DNA from: Pegea sp. RAD2-039
Taxonomy: Eukaryota; Chordata; Thaliacea; Salpida; Salpidae
Assembly: GCA_034620365.1 (NCBI GenBank)
Contig: JAQGEQ010000390.1
Location: 38,462-102,461 of the forward strand
Length of the DNA stretch: 64,000 bases
Reading direction: 5' to 3'
The translations under genes and the position numbers were made by a program. The stretch's first letter is position 1. Each line of letters opens with the position of its first letter. A model generated the notes under the pieces. That model did no database searches, was not told where the DNA came from, and worked only from the letters and a program-made list of their open reading frames with translations. Below, in pieces: positions 55,564 through 64,000 of the stretch.

Positions 55564-56696
55564 TTCCAGTTTATAAATCTTACATCTCGAAGCTTTTTAC
55601 TGTCTCCAACTCACTCCGGTTTCATCGAACAATTAGAAAGAAACCTCAATTTAGTGAAGAGGTTCTTGCTGAGAAATTTGTGGATGAGAAATGCATAAAA
55701 TTAGTAGCTGGTGATGGTGGTGATGGAGCTTCTATTTTTCATCGTGATAAGATCTCGGAGTTTGGAGGTCCTAGTGGAGGTAGCGGAGGGAAAGGAGGTG
55801 ATGTAATTTTGAGAGCGGATAGATCTATGAGGTCTTTACTCTTTCTTAAAAAGTATCATCGCGCAAAAAAAGGAGAAAACGGGAAAAGCCAATTTATGAA
55901 TGGAAAATCTGCTGTGAATTTGATAGTAAATGTTCCAGTAGGAACCAGATTAAGATGTGGAGATAGTAGAGAGCTTTTAGCTGATTTACGTGAAGATAAA
56001 CAAGAATACATCGCTTGTATTGGAGGACATGGTGGTAAAGGGAATATGTATTTTAAAAGTAGCTTAAATACAACACCAAGTCAATCTACACGTGGTTCTA
56101 AAGGTCAACAACGTTTTATTTCAACTGAAATTCTTTTACTTGCCGACGCTGGTTTAGTTGGGTTTCCTAATGCAGGAAAATCGACTCTTTTAAGATCTTT
56201 ATCACGCGCGAAGCCTCTAGTGGCTGAATATGGCTTCACAACTCTTTCACCTCATATTGGTGTTATTAAATATGATGATTTTGAAAGTATAGCGGTTGCA
56301 GATTTACCAGGATTAGTCGAAGATGCTCATATTAATGAAGGTCTTGGTTTTAAGTTTTTACGTCATGTTGAAAGATGTAAGTTTTTAATTTATGTTTGTG
56401 ATATGAGTAAAGAAAAACCTTGGATGCAAATTCATCAGCTTAAAAAAGAATTAGAACTTTATAAAGAAGGATTAGATAAACGCGCGTTGTTTATATTAGC
56501 TAATAAAATGGACTTGCCTCAATCTAGAAATAATTATCCGAAATTTTGTGAAGAGATGGAAAGATATTATCCTCAGTTAAAAATTTCTCCAATTTCAGGA
56601 AAGACTAAAACTAATTTAGAAGAAATTATCCTGAAACTTCGAGAAATTTTTGATGAATGCGAACCTTGTGATACTGAATCAAGATGGTGGCAATAA
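55560..56696 (+). CDS. MTG2: Mitochondrial Obg-family GTPase (MTG2/GTPBP5, 378 aa)
   Basis: A complete, intronless frame. MTG2 is the Obg-type GTPase that helps mature the mitochondrial ribosome large subunit. Residues 1-30 (YKSYISKLFTVSNSLRFHRT) look like a mitochondrial presequence, which supports the overlap ATG as the true start. Residues about 46-195 are the glycine-rich Obg fold (GDGGDGA, GGPSGGSGGKGGD, GGHGGKGN). The G domain follows: G1 GFPNAGKS (201-208), G2 Thr in GFTTLSPH, G3 DLPG (248-251), G4 NKMD (315-318), G5 ISGK (345-348). Human MTG2 is about 406 aa. It overlaps SMIM12 by 4 nt; with no internal splice acceptor near its ATG, translation probably depends on termination-reinitiation or leaky scanning. 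Confidence 0.95.
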   Translation: MIPVYKSYISKLFTVSNSLRFHRTIRKKPQFSEEVLAEKFVDEKCIKLVAGDGGDGASIFHRDKISEFGGPSGGSGGKGGDVILRADRSMRSLLFLKKYHRAKKGENGKSQFMNGKSAVNLIVNVPVGTRLRCGDSRELLADLREDKQEYIACIGGHGGKGNMYFKSSLNTTPSQSTRGSKGQQRFISTEILLLADAGLVGFPNAGKSTLLRSLSRAKPLVAEYGFTTLSPHIGVIKYDDFESIAVADLPGLVEDAHINEGLGFKFLRHVERCKFLIYVCDMSKEKPWMQIHQLKKELELYKEGLDKRALFILANKMDLPQSRNNYPKFCEEMERYYPQLKISPISGKTKTNLEEIILKLREIFDECEPCDTESRWWQ

Positions 56697-56737
56697 AAAG
56701 ACTTATTTATTTGTCACAAATTTGTTTCTTTAAAATT

Positions 56738-56743
56738 AATAAA
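56738..56743 (+). terminator. Likely MTG2 poly(A) signal
   Basis: AATAAA 42 nt after the MTG2 stop, followed by AT-rich then T-rich DNA. It would serve the shared SMIM12-MTG2 mRNA. Confidence 0.45.
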
Positions 56744-56809
56744 TCATTTAAAATCTCGTGAAGATTTTCTCTGTTTCTTTTGAAGAATTTTCTTTTAGTT
56801 TGAAATAAA

Positions 56810-56815
56810 TTTATT
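56810..56815 (-). terminator. Possible GPCR poly(A) signal
   Basis: AATAAA on the minus strand, about 200 nt past the GPCR stop. With the MTG2 signal it marks a compact convergent 3' boundary. Confidence 0.35.
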
Positions 56816-56984
56816 TGAGAAGAAAACCAAAATTTCATAATTTCAACTTATTAAAGTGTTTCAAATCATATTTTTTAAATATTTTTTACTTTTTTATCAT
56901 TTAATTTTATCAACTTTCCAAGCAAAAGTAAATCTCTTAAATATTTTTTATCTTTATCCAAAGATTAATGGAAGATTTCCGTAA

Positions 56985-56992
56985 TGACGTCA
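56985..56992. promoter_or_regulatory. CRE palindrome in the MTG2-GPCR boundary
   Basis: TGACGTCA in GTAATGACGTCATCTAAA, 27 nt beyond the GPCR stop codon, so it falls in that gene's 3' UTR and not near any known start. Confidence 0.35.
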
Positions 56993-57018
56993 TCTAAACT
57001 CATCATCAGTTTCAGAAG

Positions 57019-59118
57019 TTAGTCTTCGTGTTTCAACAAGGAAGACTTTTCATGGTTTTGTTCTTCCTGTAAAAATTTGATTAAAATTTGTTTAAAACAA
57101 GAAAACCACTGACATCTTGTTTAAACTTCTTCAAAATTAATTGGATAAAATCTTTTTTAAATCTGTTATCTCTGATGATAGAGAGAAGGATATTAAGAAA
57201 CCTGAAAACAATTTATTAGTAAAAGAATAATTACAAACCTCAATAATTCTACTTACTGTATACAATAAGAAAAATAAAATAAAAAAGTGAAAATACCATC
57301 TTCAACAGCAATCTCTAAAACCTTTAAAATTATTCCTACTAATAAAGGAGCTGAAATAAAAATGATTAAAAATTTTGAAATATTTTATTAAATTCTGACC
57401 TAATGTTAGAAATAAGCCAGTTTGAAAAATCACAAGTCCAGTAATACTGTTGTGTTGGATATAATTAGAATTGACATTGTTTAATGAACTTCTAATTTTC
57501 ATAAATGATGTAATCGTAAATGAAATCTAAATTAATTAAAATTATTTTAAATAAAAACTTTTTTAAGAATTCTCAAAACACAAAGTTTTTTGAATTCATA
57601 TTTTTTAGTTGAAATAATTATTTTTAAATAAATTTCTGACAACAAAAGTAAGTTCACTTACAGTTAAAATAAAAGGAATTAAAATCAAAATTATCAAATA
57701 GATGAAGATCCCGATATTGAGGTTGCGGATTTGATAAAAATATGATGAAAGCGAGCTGCTGAAAGATATTTTCAAAATACTTTTCATCCAAACTAAAAAT
57801 AATTGAAGAGATTTCAGAAAAGTTCTTTTATTGAAACTAAACTTTGATTTTTTCGATTTAATAAATTTATGAGTTGTAACCAATTTAAAATTAATTAAAA
57901 GTTAATTTCTACTTTTGTTTTATTCTTACAATAAAAATATTTATATTAATTGTTAATAAAATTAATTGAATATTTAAAAAATAATGTTGTTATTATTATA
58001 GTTGTTATTATAGATACAATAATTTATAATTTAAAAGTAATTTTATGAAAAACGAACTTACATGGAGTTAAACCAGCAAAGACAGAGAAAAGCCAGACTG
58101 ATATCAAAAAAATCATCATAGTTTTAGTTGTCAATCTCATAAATTGTTCAAGATGATTTACAGCGACATATCTTACTACACTTAAGTAAACGAGATGATA
58201 GTAAGACAGGAAAAAGACAAATGTCTGAAAGATGACGAACGCAAAAGCTTCAGGAGGTTCTGTTTCATCTGAAGGTAACGAACCGACTTCAGTGTAAAGT
58301 TGTTTAATCAAAATCGGTGAAAGAACAAACAGAAGTTGAAAACCTAAAAATGAAAACTGTTAAATTGATTTTTAAACTAATTTTTAAATGTTACTAACCA
58401 TATAAACAGCCAGAAATACTCAATGATATTTTGAAAAGCTCCATGGGTTTTATATTACTGAAATTTCTTTTATATTTGAAATAAATTTGGAGTGGAAAGA
58501 TTATGAATGAAGATAAACCGAATATTATGAATATAGAAACTAGTATGCCAACACCAGAGTTACTAAAAAGTCAGAAATTAGTTTTAAACGTTTTAAATGA
58601 ATTGAAATAAAATCTTAGAAAAAAAAACATGAAGATACAACTATCTAGCAAACTGTTAATATAAAAGTTAATACTTGCACAGCTTGCAGTTTGAAACAGA
58701 AGTATTGATACATTCATCATAACAAGCTTTTTCACAAATAAACAAAGGTTTGTATTTTGAACAATTATTTCTCTGTAATAAAAAAACAAAATTAATTCTG
58801 ATTATTTCAATGAAACTTAAATATTTATTTGTCTCCTGGATTTAATGATGAATTATCATAATCTTTTCATAAATCGTTCCATAAAAAGCTCCGGGTCTCT
58901 TTGAGGTACAGATTCTGGTTTTTATTGTTTATAAGATTTGAATAATTTATAATAAATATTTGATAATTAACTATTAATAAATCAAATTTCATTTGTTAAG
59001 TATCTTCATCAGATCATTTTTTAAAGATCAAGATCTGATAGAAGCCGGGTTCACGTTGAAGTTTTTGAAATTTGAACAAACTTACTGTAAGTTGTATTTC
59101 CGGAGTGAATAATTCCAT
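57019..59118 (-). CDS. Rhodopsin-like G-protein-coupled receptor with Cys-rich N-terminus (354 aa), 9 exons
   Basis: Minus-strand exons: 59086-59118, 58675-58772, 58399-58562, 58062-58343, 57662-57792, 57400-57526, 57257-57350, 57114-57201, 57019-57066, all in matching phase. The start MELFTP has an in-frame stop just upstream. Residues 12-45 are extracellular with six cysteines (C15, C24, C28, C32, C40, C43; spacing 8-3-3-7-2). Seven hydrophobic helices follow. The end of TM3 reads VVRYVAV, so DRY is VRY; TM6 lacks CWxP; TM7 ends FLNILLSIIRDNRFKKDF, in the place of NPxxY followed by helix 8. The tail ends SSLLKHED. This is a divergent class A receptor; the ligand is not predictable. The last intron (57067-57113, 47 nt) is inferred; without it the frame stops at 57081. 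Confidence 0.8.
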
Positions 59119-60217
59119 ATTCAGTATTCAGTTGATAAAAATCCTCAGCTAAAAATCCTCAATAAATATTTCAAAATATTTCAGTATTTGTAACTAATCT
59201 AAAAAAATCAAATAACTAATTTTTATTTATTCGTTTATAAACATATTTATCAAATAAATAAATAAATTAAATATTAACTTTTCTAGTCACCTTCAATTTA
59301 TTAGTAACTGATTTAAACTACTATTAAAAGCTGACTGCAAATATACTTTTGAAAAATAATAAATATCAAACCAAGCTACAGATTAAATACTTTTATGTCA
59401 GTTACTAAACATAGAACATTTCCCTTAACTGAGTACTTTTGTAAAACGAATATCAGCTGATTTACATATTTCAACATAACTTGCTTCAAACTTTGTTTCT
59501 TCAAAATAGTTTTTCTTAAAATACTTTTATTTTTAAACTAATAACATTTCTGATTTTAATGTAAATAAAAACTTTGCTTTTTTCTTGAAAAACTTATTTA
59601 AAAAGTTAAAGTATTTTCTATTCATTAAAAATTCATTAAAATAATTTACAAAACATTACATTAAAAGCACCTAGACTATTAAAAATAAGTCTTCACAGCT
59701 AATTATATTTCCTTTTCCGTTTAATTTTAATGTTTTTTTTGAAATAACAAAATTGTTGTTTTAAAAACTGTCATAATTAAATGTAGAAACCACATGCAGT
59801 AATTAGATACTCATTGATGCGTGACGTTTGCCCTAGGCCTTAGAACACTAAACAAATAAGTAATAAAGATATTTTAGCTAACATATTGCAGTTTTTTAGC
59901 TGACTATCTGATTTAAGTTTTTAATTATTCAGATTTTCTATCAACAATTGTATTAAGTTTTCTGCATTTTATTATTTAAATAAAAAAGTTTAAATAATAA
60001 AATATAAATTAGTTTCAGTCTTTTTTTATAAGCTACACTTAGCAAATATTTTTAATTCTGTTTAGTTTTCAATTCAACTTTAATGAATTAGTTTTTGAAT
60101 GAGAGCTTTTTACTGTAGCTAGTCGAAATCAGGAAGTGATGACGTCACTTGCTTTGAATTTACTAAAAATATATTTTTGTTTTGAATTCTTATAAAAAAG
60201 GATTTTTTAATTTCCAG
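59119..60217. other. Divergent promoter interval, GPCR / urocanate hydratase
   Basis: Separates the GPCR start (-) from the urocanate hydratase start (+). It is AT-rich with no exon visible. Regulatory features: a CRE at 60140 near the plus-strand gene, and a weak minus-strand acceptor (GGATTTTTAG, 59149-59150) 31 nt upstream of the GPCR ATG. Confidence 0.5.
60140..60147. promoter_or_regulatory. CRE about 80 bp upstream of urocanate hydratase
   Basis: AGGAAGTGATGACGTCACTT: an ETS-like GGAAGT abuts an exact CRE, 83 nt before the ATG. This is the TGACGTCA copy best placed to act as a proximal promoter element. Mammalian amino-acid catabolism genes are often cAMP-responsive, but that link is only an analogy here. 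Confidence 0.5.
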
Positions 60218-60229
60218 ATAAATTAAAAA

Positions 60230-63200
60230 ATGCCAGAATTGACTTTACCTGAACTTTGTAAAGGAATACCAAATCCTCTGCCATCGCTAAAAGCACGAAG
60301 TAGTCAGGTTCCTCACGCCCCATTTCGAAATAGCCAATTATCAGCAGCAGAAAAACAAGTGTTTCACCAACAAAAAAATTTAAATTTTTATTCTAATATT
60401 TGTTTTTTTAGATCGCTATTAAAAACGCTTTGAGGTATTTTCCTTCTTCTGAACATGAGTTATTAGCAGCTGAATTTGCAAACGAACTCGCTGAATTTGG
60501 TCATATTTATATGTACAGGTTAATTCCAAATATCGAAATGAGGTAAGAAAACAAATTCGAAGGCAGATAATTACAATTTTCAATTGGAAACACTGGTTTA
60601 AAAATCATCAAAAAACTATTAAAGTTTATTTAGCTTGAAAACTCGTAAAAGCTCTCCAACATCAAGCCTAAAACAACAAATAGTTTTTAGAAATTTAAAA
60701 TAACAAAAACCTTCATTATATACAATCCTAAAGAAAATATTTCAATAAATTGAAATTAAAATGATCCTCATCAAATCTTGATCCTCATCAAATCTTGATC
60801 CTCATCACATCTTGATCTTCATCAAATCTTGATCCTCATCAAATCTTGATCCTCATCAAATCTTGATTCTCATCAAATCTTGATCTTCATCACATCTTGA
60901 TCCTCATCAAATCTTGATCCTCATCACATCTCGATCCTCATCACATCTTGATCTTCATCAAATCTTGATCCTCATCAAATCTTGATCCTCATCAAATGTT
61001 GATCTTCATCAAATGTTGATCTTCATCAAATCTTGATCTTCATCAAATCTTGATCTTCATCACATCTTGATCCTCATCAAATCTTGATCCTCATCACATC
61101 TTGATCCTCATCAAATCTTGATCCTCATCAAATCTTGATCCTCATCAAATCTTGATTCTCATCAAATCTTGATCTTCATCACATCTTGATCCTCATCACA
61201 TCTTGATCCTCATCACATCTCGATCCTCATCACATCTTGATCTTCATCAAATCTTGATCCTCATCAAATCTTGATCCTCATCAAATCTTGATCCTCATCA
61301 CATCTTGATCCTCATCAAATCTTGATCCTCATCAAATCTTGATCTTCATCAAATCTTGATCCTCATCAAATCTTGATCCTCATCAAATCTTGATCCTCAT
61401 CACATCTTGATCTTCATCAAATCTTGATCCTCATCAAATCTTGATCTTCATCAAATCTTGATCTTCATCACATCTTGATCCTCATCAAATCTTGATCCTC
61501 ATCACATCTTGATCTTCATCAAATCTTGATCCTCATCAAATCTTGATCCTCATCAAATCTTGATTCTCATCAATCTTGATCTTCATCACATCTTGATCCT
61601 CATCAAATCTTGATCCTCATCACATCTCGATCCTCATCACATCTTGATCTTCATCAAATCTTGATCCTCATCAAATCTTGATCCTCATCAATGTTGATCT
61701 TCATCAAATGTTGATCTTCATCAAATCTTGATCTTCATCAAATCTTGATCTTCATCACATCTTGATCCTCATCAAATCTTGATCCTCATCACATCTTGAT
61801 CCTCATCAAATCTTGATCCTCATCAAATCTTGATCCTCATCAAATCTTGATTCTCATCAAATCTTGATCCTCATCAAATCTTGATCCTCATCAAATCTTG
61901 ATCCTCATCACATCTTGATTCTCATCAAATCTTGATCTTCACCAAGTCTTGATCCTCATCACATCTTGATCTTCATCAAATCTTGATCCTCATCAAATCT
62001 TGATCCTCATCAAATCTTGATCCTCATCAAATCTTGATCTTCATCAAATCTTGATCCTCATCAAATCTTGATCCTCATCAAATCTTGATCCTCATCAAAT
62101 CTTGATCCTCATCAAATCTTGATCTTCATCAAATCTTGATCCTCATCAAATCTTGATCCTCATCAAATCTTGATTCTCATCAAATCTTGATCCTCATCAA
62201 ATCTTGATCCTCATCAAATCTTGATCCTCATCAAATCTTGATTCTCATCAAATCTTGATCTTCATCAAATCTTGATCCTCATCAAATCTTGATCCTCATC
62301 AAATCTTGATTCTCATCAAATCTTGATCTTCACCAAGTCTTGATCCTCATCACATCTTGATCCTCATCAAATCTTGATTCTCATCAAATCTTGATCTTCA
62401 CCAAGTCTTGATCCTCATCACATCTTGATCCTCATCAAATCTTGATCCTCATCAAATCTTGATCCTCATCAAATCTTGATCCTCATCAAATCTTGATCCT
62501 CATCAAATCTTGATTCTCATCAAATCTTGATCTTCATCAAATCTTGATCCTCATCAAATCTTGATCTCATCAAATCTTGATCTCATCAAATCTTGATCTT
62601 CACCAAGTCTTGATCCTCATCACATCTTGATCTTCATCAAATCTTGATCCTCATCAAATCTTGATCCTCATCAAATCTTGATCCTCATCAAATCTTGATC
62701 TTCATCAAATCTTGATCCTCATCAAATCTTGATCCTCATCAAATCTTGATCCTCATCAATCTTGATCCTCATCAAATCTTGATCCTCATCAAATCTTGAT
62801 CTCATCAAATCTTGATCTTCTCTTGATCCTCATCAATCTTGATCTTCATCAAATCTTGATCCTCATCAAATCTTGATCCTCATCAAATCTTGATCCTCAT
62901 CAAATCTTGATCCTCATCAAATCTTGATCCTCATCAAATCTTGATCCTCATCAAATCTTGATTCTCATCAAATCTTGATCTTCATCAAATCTTGATCCTC
63001 ATCAAATCTTGATCTTCATCAAATCTTTATCCTCATCAAATCTTGATCTTCACCAAGTCTTGATCCTCATCACATCTTGATCTTCATCAAATCTTGATCC
63101 TCATCAAATCTTGATCCTTATTAAATCTTGATCCTCATCAAATCTTGATCCTCATCAAATCTTGATCCTCATCAAATCTTGATCCTCATCAAATCTTGAT

Positions 63201-64000
63201 CCTCATCAAATCTTGATCCTCATCAAATCTTGATCCTCATCAAATCTTGATCCTCATCAAATCTTGATCCTCATCAAATCTTGATTCTCATCAAATCTTG
63301 ATCTTCATCAAATCTTGATCCTCATCAAATCTTGATCCTCATCACATCTTGATCCTCATCAAATCTTGATCCTCATCAAATCTTGATTCTCATCAAATCT
63401 TGATCTTCATCACATCTTGATCCTCATCAAATCTTGATCCTCATCACATCTCGATCCTCATCACATCTTGATCTTCATCAAATCTTGATCATCATCAAAT
63501 CTTGATCCTCATCACATCTTGATCTTCATCAAATCTTGATCCTCATCAAATCTTGATTCTCATCAAATCTTGATCCTCATCAAATCTTGATTCTCATCAA
63601 ATCTTGATCTTCATCAAATCTTGATCCTCATCACATCTCGATCCTCATCACATCTTGATCTTCATCAAATCTTGATCCTCATCAAATCTTGATCTTCATC
63701 ACATCTTGATCTTCATCAAATCTTGATCCTCATCAAATCTTGATCCTCATCAAATCTTGATCCTCATCACATCTTGATGCTCATCAAATCTTGATCCTCA
63801 TCAAATCTTGATCCTCATCAAATCTTGATCTTCACCAAGTCTTGATCCTCATCACATCTTGATCTTCATCACATCTTGATCTTCATCAAATCTTGATCTT
63901 CATCAAATCTTGATCCTCATCACATCTTGATCCTCATCAAATCTTGATCCTCATCAAATCTTGATCCTCATCACATCTTGATTCTCATCAAATCTTGATC
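60230..64000 (+). CDS. UROC1: Urocanate hydratase, first two coding exons (partial)
   Basis: Urocanate hydratase converts urocanate to imidazolone propionate with tightly bound NAD+, the second step of histidine breakdown. Exon 1 (60230-60358) encodes 43 residues, including LCKGIPNPLP and QVPHAPFRNSQLSAAEKQ, as in the animal enzyme's N-terminus (VPHAPVR, EKQ). Exon 2 (60412-60542) encodes IAIKNALRYFPSSEHELL, EFGHIYMYRL and PNIEM, nearly matching vertebrate RNALRYFP and GHIYMYRF. Intron 1 is 53 nt; intron 2 exceeds 3.4 kb and runs past the window edge. The rest of the roughly 670-residue enzyme, with its NAD-binding region, lies beyond it. A 3' splice site (TTAATTTCCAG, ending 60217) precedes the ATG by 12 nt. 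Confidence 0.92.
60762..64000 (+). repeat. 17-bp minisatellite in UROC1 intron 2
   Basis: About 190 tandem copies of a 17-bp unit, consensus GATCCTCATCAAATCTT, continuing past the window end. Common variants: TTC for CTC, CAC for CAAA, CTCGATC for CTTGATC, CACCAAG, and TGTTGATC. There is strong strand bias (C and T far above G). Variant strings recur in blocks about 700 bp apart, which indicates higher-order duplication. Every unit contains GATC. Stops occur in all frames, so it is not coding. Confidence 0.97.

Noticed and set aside
57067-57113. GPCR ending at the in-frame stop at 57081
   Set aside because: Possible, but GTCAGT...TTTTTACAG forms a phase-0 47-nt intron and yields a charged tail typical of receptors; the spliced form was preferred.
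60762-64000. CRISPR-like array of GATCCTCATCAAATC units
   Set aside because: Units are contiguous 17-mers without spacers, in a eukaryotic intron; this is a minisatellite.

Overview
This window is nuclear DNA from an AT-rich animal (GC roughly a quarter to 30 percent by eye). The evidence is spliced genes with GT-AG introns, many only 47-55 nt long, a receptor tyrosine kinase of the FGF receptor family with immunoglobulin domains, a CUB-domain membrane protein, a rhodopsin-like receptor, and metazoan-type SMIM12, mitochondrial Obg GTPase (MTG2) and urocanate hydratase. I cannot name the species. Several genes have a strong 3' splice site just upstream of the start codon, and two genes overlap at ATGA. 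This would suit a lineage that uses spliced-leader trans-splicing and polycistrons, but that is inference. Layout: 1-14.68 kb holds no gene I can support, only AT-rich DNA with small GC-richer islands carrying TGACGTCA palindromes and one CTCF-like motif. At 14.7-20.6 kb (+) lie a small single-pass membrane protein gene and, 340 bp downstream, a 12-exon gene for a 521-residue secreted-pathway protein (signal peptide, CUB domain, transmembrane helix, basic then acidic tail). 20.6-29.7 kb is a gap between convergent genes, with regulatory-looking islands. 29.7-45.5 kb (-) is a complete FGF receptor gene of 16 exon positions; both halves of its third Ig domain are encoded by duplicated exons. 45.6-55.3 kb is intergenic or upstream FGFR sequence with three reverse-oriented CTCF-like motifs. 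55.3-56.7 kb (+) is an intronless SMIM12-MTG2 pair overlapping at ATGA. 57.0-59.1 kb (-) is a nine-exon rhodopsin-like GPCR with a cysteine-rich N-terminus. From 60.2 kb (+) urocanate hydratase begins; its second intron contains a 17-bp minisatellite running past the window end. Exon models were assembled by hand from splice consensus, reading phase and family similarity; every joined exon is phase-consistent, but no transcript evidence was available. The most interesting item is the FGFR Ig3 region: two phase-equivalent alternatives for exon 6 and two for exon 7 predict up to four ectodomain isoforms, and copies of a short intronic element lie about 77-93 nt upstream of exons 6A, 7A and 8. 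Second is the ATGA overlap of SMIM12 and MTG2. Third is the excess of TGACGTCA (20 exact copies) and five CTCF-like motifs in convergent orientation around the CUB and FGFR genes.
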